From: Bettongia penicillata ogilbyi
Taxonomy: Eukaryota > Chordata > Mammalia > Diprotodontia > Potoroidae
Assembly (NCBI GenBank): GCA_023548195.1
Contig: JAJHZJ010000808.1
Location: 2,833,182 to 2,897,181 of the forward strand
Length of the DNA: 64,000 bases
Reading direction: 5' to 3'
The notes under the pieces were generated by a model. It did not search any database. It was not told where the DNA came from and saw nothing but the letters and a program-made list of their open reading frames with translations. Shown one piece after another: positions 11,635 to 24,180 of the stretch (position 1 is its first letter; each line of letters starts with the position of its first letter). A program made the translations under genes and the position numbers.

Positions 11635-12100
11635 CTTTAAATAAAAGTTTTACAGAAAAATTACTTGAATAATGATTGAATATTTCATACATTTCATATA
11701 GTCTAACAATTCAAAAACTCCTTTGCCATGACCTATGGTCAGATTATATTAACTTTCCTCAAGTTTCATTACTTTACATCTTTCAATTTTTAAAAAGTGT
11801 TATGATTGTAAAATACTGTAATGGTGTAATTCCCCACTTTAGAATTAAACATTAGACTTGAATAACAGCTAATAAGTAAAACAAAACCTCATAGATTAAA
11901 ATGCTTAAAATAAAATAGATCATGTTTTTTGTACTAAGTAAATTATCTGTTGTATTTACTGACAATATCTAATTGATAAATAAAAATATAGATTTACAAA
12001 AATAGATAAAACTAATAAATAACTGATTTCTTTTTTTACAAAAGGATTACTCAGATGATTCATTTAAAGAGTGAGAGTGTATTACAGAAATGAAGTTAGA
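11635..12100. other. AT-rich intron sequence
   Basis: Very AT-rich; no recognised feature. Confidence 0.4.
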
Positions 12101-12430
12101 AAGGAAATCAGTCTTAGAGATCTAACTTCCTACCCTTCTATATTGGTCTCCGATGATGAGTAGCACTTCACGGTTCCTATGAGAAGCCATTCTACTATTG
12201 ATCCGCTCTAATTTTAAGGACATCTTTACACTAAGTTTAAAGTCTGCTTCCCTGAAAATTCTCCCTGTGGTTCTTGTCATGCCCTGTGGAGTGACAGGGG
12301 AATAAATCTAAACTCTATTTCACAAACAGGTCATTCCATAGTACATGCCTTTTTGTTCTTATTCTTTCCTGCCTGACTGCACTCCAGTGAGAGAAGAAAG
12401 CCTAAGGCTCACGTATATATGGCCCATAAA
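12100..12430 (-). mobile_element. CR1/L3 LINE 3' fragment, antisense
   Basis: The block 'aagtttaaagtctgcttcc' followed by 'gttcttgtcatgccctgtgg' resembles antisense CR1 3' sequence, as in other marsupial CR1 copies. Degraded; borders estimated. Confidence 0.4.
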
Positions 12431-13884
12431 CATGAGCCTCGGCTCTTTGCCTCAGTATTTGTTCATTTCTGTTTTGGACGAAGGATACTGGTGATGGCTA
12501 TGACTTTGTGAGCTTTGCCTCAAAAGCAAAAGAGAGCAAGTCACCAGGAGGTCAAAAAGCAGAGTCCAAGCTAGGCTTTTCAGCCATCCAGAGTAACGTA
12601 AAGGTCCTGGGGACTCCTTCCAAAGGTAACTGAAACATGAGCACATCCAGTCAGTGTACTGCATTGGACGTGAACTTTGTAGGACCAATGCTGGACAGAA
12701 ACTGTTAGGTTTGATCCAACCCTTCTCATAGACTAAGGTGCTTTAGATGAGAATGTGCTTCTGAGGCATTTTGGGGGCAAATAAGTACATATTCCTCTGG
12801 AAAAGCTAAGAAAAAAATACATCTCAACTTATTTTATGTACAACATTTAGTTAGGAATGATAATAATAAGAAGAAAACATTTATTGTATAAAGTGAAATA
12901 GATTTTTATTATTCAAGCTTTGTATATGTAAGATTAGATATGTTCTGCTTGATTCCATTCATATAAAATTGACACAATGGTTGGAAAATATATAAAGGTA
13001 GATTTTTGACTCAATGTAACTTATTAACAAGTAGAACTATCCAAAAGTGAAAACTTATATATTCTGAGTTCTAAGTATGTAAAAGCTTTGGAGTGAAACG
13101 CATTACATTGTTTATAAGCTTAATTTTGTTCCCCCTATCCAAAATGCAATAAAAAAAATTGGTAATATTGATTAGGTATCACTACAATAAGCTTTACAGA
13201 GATTTTAAATCTATTTTATTGTACTTTATTTTAGTGTACAACCATGGTGGGGGGAGGGAAGAACTTGATTGATTTTAATTATAATGAAATTTAGTGGTAA
13301 TAGTAGTTGCCATCAATTTATTATAGTTTTAGCTGCCAACTAAGTAGCTACTGCATATCTTTTGGGGCCTGAAGGATAACAGGGCCCCAAGTAGCCTGCC
13401 TAGAAGTGACAGTATTAACTACCGAAAGGATAGGCTGTGGCATGGTAAGCTTTTGGAGTAGGAGAGGAATTGTGTTTGTTTTTTAAAAACTTTTGCATAC
13501 GACAAGATTTTCACTGAATAAATAGTATAAATTTATATTCATAAGGAATGTTTAAAAATTCACCTAAAAATGAAACATGATTCTTCCAGTCACCCATGAT
13601 TCTAACATTTTCTTTGAGATGGGAAAAAACAAAAATCTCAACCTTTCTCAAACAGAACACTTTGATTCATATTTTCTTGGATATGTGGGTTTCTTATAGT
13701 AAGAATAATTTATAATTCATCTTTTCCACATGAAATTTTTCCTTTATTTCTCTCTACATCCATGTGAACGTTTCCATTTTCTTGTTTTGTTTCTTCTGTT
13801 ATACCTTCTTCAAGCTCTTATCCCAACTTGCATCAGGGTCAATGATAAGCTTGGGTGAAGAATGGTTTTCAATTCTGTCTTCAT
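12431..13884. other. Unassigned intron sequence
   Basis: The segment 12440-12700 has higher GC and a 78-codon minus frame but no recognised homology; it may be an unfamiliar repeat. The rest is AT-rich with no call. Confidence 0.35.
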
Positions 13885-14115
13885 GTGGGCTGCTAGGTAA
13901 TGCAGTGGATGGAATGTTAGATGTAAGAGTGAGAAAGCCTTCCTCAGAATACTACTTCAGCAATTTATAAGCTGTGTAACTTATCTAAAAAGTGGGGATA
14001 ACAAGCGTGCCTAACTCATAAGGTTATGGTGAAGCTCAAACGAGTTAACAGGTGTAAAGTGCTTTGTAAATCTTACCATGCTATGTAAATGCTAAGTATT
14101 ATTATTAGTACTAAT
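13885..14115 (+). mobile_element. MIR SINE, sense
   Basis: CORE-SINE remnant: 'aaaagtggggataacaagcg', 'taaggttatggtgaagctcaaacgagttaac' and 'taaagtgctttgtaaatctt' follow the MIR order from core to 3' end. Confidence 0.65.
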
Positions 14116-14374
14116 AGTATTTATTACCATCATTCTCCAGCACGTGATACTGATAGCTTCATCTCAGTGGTGACATCTTCAAATTAAACTACAAGATCTA
14201 AAATTTTTGTCATTTTCATTTTTCTTAACCATCTGAAAGATGTGATCAAATAGATATGGAGGTAAATTTCTGTAATTGATATGTTATCCTTGAGAATTAT
14301 TATATCGCCAGACTAGACATGTTGGCTCGCCACAATTGTACATCAGAACAGACAGGACCACGCTACTCTACTCT

Positions 14375-14560
14375 CCTTTATCTGTTCTCAACCAGTCAAC
14401 AAACATTTATGAGGCCTCTGCTACAGGCCAAGCTCTGTTAAGGTCTGGGGATAAAACAAAAAGCAAAAGTAGTCCTTACCCTCAAGTGCTTACATTAGAA
14501 TGGGAGGAAAAATGTGTGAATGAGAACCTCTTTGGTAAATGGGGGATCACCTTAGGGAGA
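14375..14560 (-). mobile_element. L2 3' end, antisense
   Basis: 'caacaaacatttatgaggcctctgctacaggccaagctctg' followed by 'ccttaccctcaagtgcttac' is the complement of the L2 3' region. No coding content. Confidence 0.6.
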
Positions 14561-15209
14561 ATGACCCTGACAGCTGAGGAAAGCTTTTGCCAGATAGGAT
14601 TACTGTCTGTCTTCTCCTTCTGCTTTGTTTTTATTTCAAAACATCAATTCTCATTTTTCAAGACATGTAATTCTTGGTAATTCAAAGTGCACTCAAGCGC
14701 TTTCATCTTTTTCTAGGAGAGAAGCTCTCCTGAATTAAAGCTAACTTTAACTGAAACAAACATCAGTTTAATTTAAGTAAAACAGCTACTTGACTGTGGT
14801 AGAAAGACAAACATCAGGCCTCATGCAATTCACTGCAAAGTTTTTCTCGCTCTTCATTCTGGTTGGATTGAAATTCTCAGGGTTCCTTTATTCTTGTTGG
14901 TGGCTCTTAGGACCAACTTTCCACAGTGATCTTCTGTTCCAAAATTCCAGCCATCTTAGAGGTTCAACATCTGTGCACTTCTTGAGAGAGGATCTGAACC
15001 ATTTATTTTGCTTTCTTCACCAAAGAAATAAGCTTCCTGCCAAAAATCCATTGCAATGTTTTTCATCTTTATGTTCTAAACACCTAATATGAGGCCCAAC
15101 ACATAGTAGCTGGTTAGTAAGTATTGGTTGGATTGTTGAGTATAATCCATACATCAGCTAAATCCTCCACACTTTGAGGAACTGCTAAATGCTTCTCATT
15201 TTAACAAAT
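14561..15209. other. Unassigned intron sequence
   Basis: Contains short open frames without recognisable domains. Nothing supported. Confidence 0.4.
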
Positions 15210-15430
15210 GGTGTACTACAATGGAGAAGAGTGCTAACCTTAGACTCAGTGCAGGCCTGTGTGGGAGCTCACTTCTGATACTCACTCATTTCATGATCAT
15301 GGACATGAACTTGCACCTCAATTTCTTCATTTGTAAATGGTAATATTAACACTTCTATCATCTAAGTTGCAGAGTGGTTGTAAAGGTGGTACTTTATAAA
15401 CGTTAATATACTATGTGAGTTATTTACTTT
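15210..15430 (+). mobile_element. MIR SINE, sense
   Basis: Diverged MIR: 'aatggagaagagtgctaacc', 'cacctcaatttcttcatttgtaaatggtaatatta' and 'agagtggttgtaaagg' in the expected order. Confidence 0.55.
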
Positions 15431-15725
15431 AACTGAGAATTACTCTGATCTGAATTTGGACAGAATTATCTGAGTTTCAAAAAATCCATGCCCACTTCTT
15501 TTTAAAATATTTAACATTGATCTAGTGGCTTTTAAAATGACTTAAATATAACTACTTAAAGCTAGAATAGTGTTGACAGCTTATATTTTGACTTTGCTTA
15601 TGAAAAGACAGTGATAGTCCTATAAAATACTAAAAAAAAAAAATTAAAAGGAAAGAACCTAATAGAAAAAAATTTCTAAATTATCAGTCATTTTCCTGTG
15701 TAAAATATGTTTCTAAGAAGCTTAC

Positions 15726-15849
15726 AGTTGCAATGCAGTATGGGAGATTATTTTTACATCCTGGACAAAGTAGTTCACACTCAGGGAGAAGGAATTCACA
15801 AAATGGGCATGGTGTTGTTGTCTCTTCTGTCTCTGATGTATCTGGTCTC
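15726..15849 (-). CDS. WDR19: WDR19 (IFT144) exon W10
   Basis: 124-nt exon, acceptor ...atag|GAG and donor ACT|gtaagc. The first base completes an Arg codon from W9 and it ends in phase 0. It encodes residues 330-370, starting [12 protein letters not shown]. The cysteines are CPFC (343-346), C353, CPGC (357-360) and C367. Paired CxxC motifs here and in W11-W12 suggest a zinc-binding C-terminal domain, as seen in several IFT-A WD/TPR subunits; metal binding is inferred from spacing only. The acidic, Thr-rich linker just before CPFC is likely flexible. Confidence 0.93.
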
Positions 15850-16379
15850 CTATTTTAAAAAATTAAAAGGATAGTTTCAAAATTAAATAGATACCTCACC
15901 TGTCCTAAAATCTGGTATAAGTAACAAGACTGTATCTTTTTAAGAACAGTAACACTTCCTATGGAAACTATATGTGAGTTTAGATATTACTTCCAGTTCT
16001 GATTTTTTTGTTGTAAATTTATGTTGTACGAGTTACAACCTATCTTCTGTGCTTTCCCACTGCATATCATAACTCATCCAAAGGGCTGCTATGAAAAGTT
16101 TTTAAATAACTCTATAGAAAAGTATTGTAGGATTTTAAAATTATTTGCATTAATAGAAGTAAAATATGAAATTCTCCTTTCTAATTAAACTTCCTTCTAT
16201 CTCTTTTAGTCCATTCAACCAATCAGACCCTGGTCTTTGTCTTCAAAAAGATCTCTGTTCTTCCGGACTCTTCCAAATTCATCAAAGTCTCTCCAACCTC
16301 CTTCTAGTGTCAGTCGTCTCCTTACCCAATACAGATACCATGACTGGCTGTCTTAATGCTTTTTTCTAGCATCGAATAA
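15850..16379. other. Unassigned intron sequence
   Basis: AT-rich; no repeat confidently recognised. Confidence 0.4.
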
Positions 16380-18110
16380 TCCCCCAGGCCCTCATGATCT
16401 TCTGACATACCTCTTTGAGGTATATTCCTAGTAGTAAAATCCCTTGGGTTAAAGAATATGAAATTTAATGCCTTTTCTTACATAATTCCAAATTATTTTT
16501 CTGAACAAATAACCCATTTATAGCTCTTTCAAAAGCATATTTCTGTGTCTGATGTCCCACAGTCCCATACAACATTGACTATTTCTGTCCTCCATCATCT
16601 TTGCCAATTCAATGCATATTTGCTTCAGCTTACTCATCAGTTCTATAATGTTTAATGGTTTGAGGGTTATTATCTCACATCTTACTTCAAAGTTCTTCGA
16701 ATTTATATTTTTTCTTTTTATTAATGAATTAGAGCATTTTTTCACATGATTGTTGATAATTTGCATTTCCTCAACAGAGTTCATATCCTCTGACCATTTA
16801 TTATATATTTATTGGGGAATGGTTTGTGATTTTATATATTTGTATCAACTCCCTATATATCTTGTATATTAGGCTTTTATCAGAGAATTTTGATGTAAAT
16901 GGCTTTCCAATTCAACGTCTCTTATTCTTGGATCATCAGATCACAGGTAATAGCGTTAGAGCTGGAACAGACCTAAGAACTCATCTAATCCCTCATTTTA
17001 TGGATAAGGAAGCAGACCTGAAAGTGATTTTAAGTATTTGCCCAACACCATATACAAGTACTAAGATCCAGACCTGAGATTTGAACCCAGGTCTGCTGAC
17101 TCAAAATCTTGCCTTCTTTCTACCACACCATGCTTAGAGGCACTGATTTAGTTTGTGAAAAAGTATTTTGATTTTATTTAATTCAAATGGTCTATTTTGT
17201 CTTTTTCATTTCCCCTATTCCTTTTTGGTTATGAATTTTCCTCTATGGCTTCAGAAGCCATACTTCTGAAAGATAACTTCTTATAATTACTATTTGTGCG
17301 ACTTGACCTTTGAGATTTAGGTCATTTATCCATTTGAAAATTATTGTGTGCTAGTCTAAATCTATCTTGTGTCAAACTGTTTTCCAAATGAGCTAAAAGT
17401 CTTTGTTCAATAAGGAAAACTTTACCAAGTTATTTTTGTTCTTAGATTTATCAAACACTAAACTATTATGTTCATTTGCTTCAGTTTTACTAATCTATTT
17501 TACAATTTTTTAACCAATACCAAATATTTTTGGTGATTGCTGCATTATACTGTTTACAATTGATAAAACTAGAAATACTTCATTGCTGCTAATTTTTTAT
17601 TTTGTATTTTTTGGTCTAGGCATATGATTTCATCAGCACAACAATACACTCTCTATCAATACAAACCAATAATTATTCTGCAATTTATAGTCGTAGAGAA
17701 CTGCCTGAGGCAGTGAAAGATTAAGTAACTTGACTAAGGTGACATGAACAGGATGTGTTAGAAGCAGGACTTTTAAAAGTTATTTCCTTTAAGTTCTTTA
17801 CCTTTTACTCCTCCAAAAGAATTTTGTTATTATTTTGTCCTATGTAATAATTCCTTGGCATATTGATTAACACACACTAAATCTATAAAGTACTTTTAGT
17901 ATCATCATTTGTATTATGTTAGACGGCTGATTCAAACATGAGCCAAACATGACTAAATCTCTCATTATTTGTCTTTCTAAAAGAATATTTTACAGTTAAA
18001 CTTATGTGAATTCAATGTGTGTTTCTGGTACATAAATTCCCAAATATTTATACATTTTATAGCTATTTTGAATATTTTTCTCTATTATTACTTCATGGTT
18101 TTGTTACAGC
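16380..18110 (-). mobile_element. L1 LINE, antisense on plus strand (3' ORF2 part)
   Basis: The plus strand matches antisense marsupial L1 ORF2/3' text: 'tcctctgaccatttattata', 'attggggaatggtttgtgat', 'taggcttttatcagaga', then 'tttatcaaacactaaacta' and 'ttttaaccaataccaaat'. The order is consistent with one L1 of about 1.7 kb read on the minus strand (same sense as WDR19). A SINE-like element splits it at about 16945-17140. No frame remains open. Confidence 0.65.
16945..17140 (+). mobile_element. MIR-like CORE-SINE nested in L1
   Basis: 'gcgttagagctggaacagac', 'ctaatccctcattttatgga', then 'tgagatttgaacccaggtct' with flanking L1 sequence on both sides. The order matches the common CORE-SINE/MIR3-like pattern. 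It interrupts the L1 and is therefore the younger insertion. Confidence 0.55.
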
Positions 18111-18640
18111 TATATATAAATGCTAATGATTTTGTTGTTTTAATTTTCTAAACTATTACTTTTTACTATAATAGAAATTAGAGAAGTAATGACTGTTCAG
18201 TGATGGATCAGTGCCTAACACATGTACAACTGTGTTCTGTCTGCTACGTATCTCTGTGGAGGCATTGTGAATTTGCTTCCCGAAATAAGTAATGGTGATG
18301 CTTTCCATCCCAGTTCAGAATATGTACAGGTATCTTCTCTTTCCTGTCTGCTTACGGGTGATTGGCTAGGAAAAAAATCTTTAAATTGGCTGCTGAGCTA
18401 CAAGTGAGTATGTCTTTCTGTTGATACAGTTGATTGGGAGATGCTGCTGTTGGTAAGCAAACCCTGGGAGGTAGGTGCTATTATTTTATATTTACATTTC
18501 ATCTCATTTTACAGATGAGAAAAGTGAATCACAGAATGTTAATGTGTTCAGCTAAGATGACAGAACAAGTAAGCTCATCCTACTGATGTCTCCTTGCCAG
18601 GTCCCTCAGGTGAGAAGAGGAGCCATAGCTCAAGCACGTT
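18111..18640. other. Intron sequence with a weak antisense MIR
   Basis: A short antisense MIR-like piece ('cattttacagatgagaaaagtgaa') lies at about 18460-18560. The remainder is unassigned. Confidence 0.4.
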
Positions 18641-19010
18641 GTGCTTTCCATCCCCTGAGGCTAGACTGCAAGGGGTCAAGTCAAGCTTCTTCCATATCCA
18701 ATCTGCTGCCAAGGCCTGTCAGTATCACCTTTGCATACACTTTGAATACACATCTTTTCTCCTCTGACACTGCCATCTAGTCTAGTGCAAGACTTTATCA
18801 CCTCCCATTAAGTCCCAACTAAAATCTCTTCTTTTACTAAACACCTTCCACATTCCCTCTTCATTTGAGTGCCTTCTCTCAGTTATTTATTAATTATTCA
18901 TCTTGTATATAAATTAATTTTATTTGTACATTTTCTCCACCCATTAAATTTGAAAGGTCCTGGAGGACAAAGACTGTCTTTTGCCTCTTTTGATTGATGG
19001 CATACAAGAA
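18640..19010 (+). mobile_element. L2 LINE 3' part, sense
   Basis: 'ccaatctgctgccaaggcct' is shared with the L2 copy near 3590, and the end 'ggaggacaaagactgtcttttgcctctttt' is an L2 terminus. Internal deletion relative to the longer copies. Confidence 0.6.
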
Positions 19011-19744
19011 AGTGGAATGGATGAATTCTCTCTACTCCAGTGGTGAGCATGATGAGAACCACTGTAAAACTCTTGCCCTCTCACTCAGTTGCCAGGTACT
19101 CCTTGACCTCTGTCTCTGTTGTATTTATTCTTTCCCGATCTTAGGTAAATGAGAACTAAGGACAGAATGGTCCCAGTTGTCATCCAACAACCAGAGTCTA
19201 TAGCCCAGTCTGTTGTAGCCAGAAGCCTGCCCTCAGGAGTGACCTGATTGGCTTAGCCCACACTGACCCAGGAGCTGAGACATCCTGGTGAGATGGAGCA
19301 GCTTATCTATCAAGTTCACACACACAGGAGTAAACTTGGGGGTTGGGGGGACACTTTGAAGCAACTACTTATGCTTATTTTCCCAGGAACTGTTTGAGTG
19401 TATAGAGGAGAGAACCAAGCAGTTTTTAATACATTTTTTTTTAACAATGGCTTCATTAATTGGTTTAATTAATTGTCCTGTTCCCCTACATTAGCCTAAA
19501 TGTCTCAAGAAATCAAAACTTATTTCATTGGTATGTGAAGGGCTTTCTCATGGTTAACAACAATATTTATTGTTTGAAATTAAAATACTGAAATTTAATC
19601 ACTTTCTTTTCTTGTGATTAGAGTTAAACTTGGGGTTTCTTTCAACATCCTGTGGATTATGACTTTTCCCTGTGTTTCCAAATTTTCTATATTATTTCCT
19701 TAGTGGAAGACCTCTGATTTTTATATTATCCTGATGCACTTATT
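19011..19744. other. Unassigned intron sequence
   Basis: No repeat or exon recognised. Confidence 0.4.
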
Positions 19745-19892
19745 TCTTTCTTTTTGAGGGTAGGGACACAATAGGAGTTAAGTGACTTGCCAAGGGTCAC
19801 ACAGCTAGGAAATGCCTGAGACTAGATTTGAACTCAGATCCTCCTGACTCCAGGGTCAGAGCTCTATCCACTGCACCACCTAGCTGACCTGT
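19745..19892 (-). mobile_element. tRNA-headed SINE, antisense
   Basis: Well-conserved antisense SINE: 'agtgacttgccaagggtcac', 'atttgaactcagatcctcc', 'gctctatccactgcaccacc' and 'tagctgac' are complements of the tRNA-derived head. The left part is a short TTTCTTT/G-rich tail. Confidence 0.7.
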
Positions 19893-20132
19893 GCACTTTC
19901 ATTTCAAAGTCAGGCTCTTTGACTTGGACCACCTGAATTACACTCATATGCTGTCCTCATGTCACCATCTTTTGATTTTGTTCCATCAAACTTTACCCCA
20001 CTTCTGTATTTTCTTTTATTCATGCAAACTTTCCTTCAGTTCACTCACTTATTCCCAAAACTATAATCATCACCTCTAGGATGCTCAAATTTTATTTCCA
20101 GACTTCATCTATAGTCCAAATTCCAGTTCCAT

Positions 20133-21434
20133 TAATAGTGTGGTGGAAACTGGGCATAGACCAACGTCTGACACCATATACCAAAACAAAATCCAAATGG
20201 GTACACAGTTTAGATATAAAGACTGATACTTTAAACAAATAGGGGAGCAAGGAATAGTTTCTCTGCCAACTTCATGGAGAATGGAGTAATTTATTACCAA
20301 ATAAGAGATAGAGAACACTATGAAAAGCATAATGCATAAATGGATAATTCTGATTACGCTAAACTGAAAATTTTTTACATAAACAAAGTCAATGCAATCA
20401 AGATTAGGAGGGAAGCAGAAAACTGGGAAAGAATTTTTACAAACGGCGTCTCTGAAAAAGGCCTCATTTCTAAAATATATAGAAAACTGAGTCAAATTTA
20501 TAAGAATACAAGTCATTCTGCAATTGGATAAAAGGTTAAAGGATATGACTAGGCAATTTTCAGAGGAAGAAATTAAAGCTATCTATAGTTATATGAAAAA
20601 TGTTCTAAATCACTATTGATTAGAGAGATGCAAATCAAAACAACTCTGAGGTACCACATCACACCTATCAGATTGACTAACATGACAAAACAGGAAAATG
20701 ATAAATGTTGGAGAAGATGTGGAAGAGTACATACCCTTTAACCCAGCAATACCACTTCTAGGGCTGTATCCCAAAGAAATCATAAAAATAGGAAAAGGAC
20801 CCACATGTACAAAAATACTTATAGCAGCTCTTTTTGTGGTGGCCCAGAACTGAAAACTGGGGGGATACCCATCAACTGGTGAATGGCTGAACAAGTTGTG
20901 GTTTATAAATGTAATGGAATACTATTGTACTGACATGATAAACCAGCGAACTTCAGAAAAACATGGAAAGACTTCTGTGAACTGATGCTGAGTGAAGTTA
21001 GCAGAGCCAGGAGAACATTGTACACAGTAACAGCCACAGTGTGGGATGACTTATTTGGATAGACTTAGCTCTTCTCAGCAATGCAAGGCCCTAAAACAAT
21101 TCCAAAGGACTCAAGATGGAAAATGCCATCCACATCCAAAGAAAGAACTATGGAGTCTGAATGCAGAGAGAAGCCAACTATTTTCTTTTTTTTCTTTTCT
21201 TTTGTTTTGTTTTCTTTCTCATGGTTCCTCCTATTTGTTCTGATTCTTCTACACCACATGACTAATGCAAAAATATGTTTAATAGGAATGTATATGTGGA
21301 ACCTATGTCATAGTGCATGCCATCTTGGGGAAAGGGAAGGGAAGGGAGAAAGGGGGAGAAAATTTAAAACTTTCGGAAGTGAATGTTGAAAAACAAAAAA
21401 AAATAAGCTTAAAAAATAAAAAAATTAAAAAAAA
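20133..21434 (+). mobile_element. L1 LINE, 5'-truncated, with 16-bp target-site duplication
   Basis: A 1.3-kb L1 3' end. It begins within the ORF2 C-terminal region (a frame reading 'PTSDTIYQNKIQMGT'), passes 'ggagaagatgtgg', 'aacccagcaataccactt', 'gctgagtgaagttagcagag' and ends in an A-rich tail. It is bracketed by a perfect repeat 'caaattccagttccat' (20117-20132 and 21435-21450), the target-site duplication of target-primed reverse transcription. Stops interrupt ORF2, so it is inactive. It lies antisense to WDR19 in the W9-W10 intron. Confidence 0.85.
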
Positions 21435-21604
21435 CAAATTCCAGTTCCATACATCCACTTGCCTGCTAGACATTTCAAGCTGGATATCTCATATATAATT
21501 CTAATACTAATTCAGTATGTCAAAAACAATTCAACCTTTTCCCCAAAAACTAGTTTAGAGTCACTGTGAGAGGCAGTTTACCCTATAGCCATTAAATTCA
21601 ACAA

Positions 21605-21790
21605 CGATATCCTAGAATTTTAGAGCTGGAAGAGATACTAGAAATCATTGAGCCCAATCCTATCATTTTTCAAATGAGAAAATTGAAACCTTACTTGGTT
21701 AAGATCACCCAATTAATTGGGGGAGGTGGGAAAAGCCAAGATTAAAAACCCAGACCTCTTGACTCTCTACTACAGTATTCTTTGTGTTAT
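21605..21790 (+). mobile_element. MIR-like CORE-SINE
   Basis: 'attttagagctggaagagat', 'caaatgagaaaattgaaacc' and 'acccagacctcttgactct' follow the CORE-SINE pattern also seen at 16945 and 24175. It lies about 90 bp from exon W9. Confidence 0.5.
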
Positions 21791-21874
21791 ACTATGTCTC
21801 TCTCTCCAGGTAATATATTTATATATTTCTACCTCCAATACTTATATAATGAAGATTAACCAGGAAAAAATTCA

Positions 21875-22063
<189 letters not shown>

Positions 22064-22189
22064 TTATTTCATAACATTAAAAATAAAAGAACTAGGCTTA
22101 GCTAAATGAAGTAAGCTATAAAACATATAAATATCTCACTATGTGTTCTTATTATAATGACTACTTGAAACAATTTTTTGAGATCTTCT

Positions 22190-23300
22190 TTAGCATAAGC
22201 ATTTATTATGTGCTTACTATGTGCTAGGCACTGTATCTTGGGCATAAAAAAAGTCGCTGCCTTCAAGGAGCTTACAAATTATGGAGGAGACTCCAGGCAA
22301 ACAAATATACACAAAGCAAGCTATATACAAGATTCATTAGCAGACAGTAGGCACTGGAATTAAGAAAAGTTAGAGAAGGCTTCCTATAGAAGGTGGGATT
22401 TTAGTTGAGGAAGGAAAGGAGGTCTCCATATTGGAGTGAAGGGACAGCATTTCAGACATGGGGGATAGGCTTTAAAAACATCCAGAGTCAAGAAATGGAG
22501 TATCTCATTCATGGAATAGTCAGCCAGGAGGCCAGTGTCACTGAATCCAAAAGTATGTGGCAGGGAGCAAGGTAAAAGGAAACTGGAAAGGTAGGAGGGG
22601 GCTAGGTTATGAAGGGCTTTGAATGCTAATCCTGGAATCAATAGGGATCCAACTAGTGTTTATTGAGGGAACTGGTGGGATAACATGGTCATACCTGTGC
22701 TTTAAGAAATCACTTCAATAACTGCATGAAAGATGGATTGAGGTAGGGAGAAAGAGTTGAGACAAATTGATTGATCCACTAGTAGGCTATTGCATAAATC
22801 TAGGCATAAGATGATGAGGTTCTGTATTAGAGCGGTAGCCATGTTAGATGATAGAAGGGTGAAAGGGTGTATGTAAATTTGGAAGATGTTACAAGGGTAA
22901 AATCTACAGGCCTTGAAAATGGGGTGGGGTGAAAAATAGTGAGGAATCCAGGATGACTCCTAGGCTGTGAGACTGGGAGGGTGGTGTCTCCCTCTATAGT
23001 ATAAGGGAAGGTAGGAGAGGAGAATGGTTTAGGAGGAAAGATAATGAGTTGTGTTTTGGACTTACTGAGTTTAAGATGTCTTCTGGAAATCTAGTTTGAG
23101 ATGTTTGAAAAGCAGTAAGAGAAGCAAGATTGGAGACTGGGACAGGAAAGGTAGATCTGAGAATCATCAGCATAGAAATGGCAAGTAAATCCATGGGAGC
23201 TAATGAAATCACCAGAGGAAGTAGTACAGAGGAAGAAAAGAAGAGAAGAGGCCCAGAACAGAACCCTGAGGGACACCTATCATAGAGGGCATGATCACTG
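22190..23300 (-). mobile_element. L2 LINE with RT remnant, antisense
   Basis: About 1.1 kb of L2 on the minus strand. The plus strand opens with the complement of the L2 terminus ('agcatttattatgtgcttactatgtgctaggc'). Near 23140-23230 the minus strand translates to 'YADDSQIYLS', containing the YADD reverse-transcriptase catalytic motif. Flanking frames are broken, so this is a fossil. Confidence 0.7.
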
Positions 23301-23389
23301 AGGACATTTCACAATCATCTGTCCTAATAGATCTATTCTTACTTTTCGACACACTAACTCATTAACTAGTTGTCTATTAAACATTTTGT

Positions 23390-23500
23390 TGATTTTATTC
23401 ATTTGTTCAACAAAATTTATTTAGTGCCCATTATGTGTTCAGCATTGTGCTAAAATACTACATTGTCCCTGCTCTCAAAGACTCTACAAATATCCCACTA
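23390..23500 (-). mobile_element. L2 3' tail, antisense
   Basis: 'tttatttagtgcccattatgtg' followed by 'cctgctctcaaagactctac' is antisense L2 terminus. Confidence 0.5.
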
Positions 23501-23562
23501 ACACCTTAAATGTAATGTATTTAAAGTTAAATTCACCATCTGTCAATCATACTACCATCCTC

Positions 23563-23936
23563 CTTGTGTTGGTCCTTCATTCTCAAAGAGGACCATGACG
23601 TCAAGATGATGACATGACTTGCACTTGGCTTTGATTTGAGGGAGGGAGGGCTGTGCAAGGTCACCAGCCTCACCTTCTCCTGAGCCATCTGGGTCCAATG
23701 ACCTGATACTCATCAGGACTATTGGGAGATGACCCCAGGATGCAATGGGAGACCGTAGCCCTTTCACACTGAAGTCTAATCACATTCTCACTTTGAGTGA
23801 GACACACCCATTTGATGAATAGGCTTCTTTAAGTAGTTGCTCAAGGAATGACCCCTTTAATCCAAAAAAAAAAAAAAATCAAACTGGGAGGGGAAGACCC
23901 TCGGTGTTCCTGAGTAAAAGAAAAACAGTTACTATT
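23563..23936 (-). mobile_element. Composite SINE, non-tRNA head plus shared 3' body, copy A
   Basis: On the minus strand the element starts near 23936 with a head containing 'gggtcttcccctcccag', an internal T15 run and 'aaagaagcctattcatc'. It continues into a body ('tcatctcccaatagtcctga' through 'aagtcatgtcatcatcttga'). The head matches copy B (52303-52663); the body matches both copy B and the tRNA-headed SINE at 40728-41035. A 71-codon minus frame in the body is incidental. Confidence 0.65.
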
Positions 23937-24054
23937 GAGTAATTACCATTCTCCTAGACCAAGGCTAAAAAACTGGATTTGTCATCATTGATTCTATCCT
24001 CTCCTTTATTATAGTATTTACCAGTTGCCAAATCTTGTGATTAAATTTTTAACA

Positions 24055-24180
24055 AATTCAAATTTGACAAACACTTATTAAATTCTTACAATGTATAAAC
24101 CACTATGCTGGCTTCTGAGAAAGATATAAAAACAAATAAAGCAATGAAATCCCTACCCTTAAGGAACTTAGAGTCTTAGG
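24055..24180 (-). mobile_element. L2 3' tail, antisense
   Basis: 'aacacttattaaattcttac' and 'aaatccctacccttaaggaactt' resemble the complement of the L2 3' region. Confidence 0.45.

Noticed and set aside
20340..20894. Open frames on both strands at 20109-20894
   Set aside because: All are inside the 5'-truncated L1 at 20133-21434.
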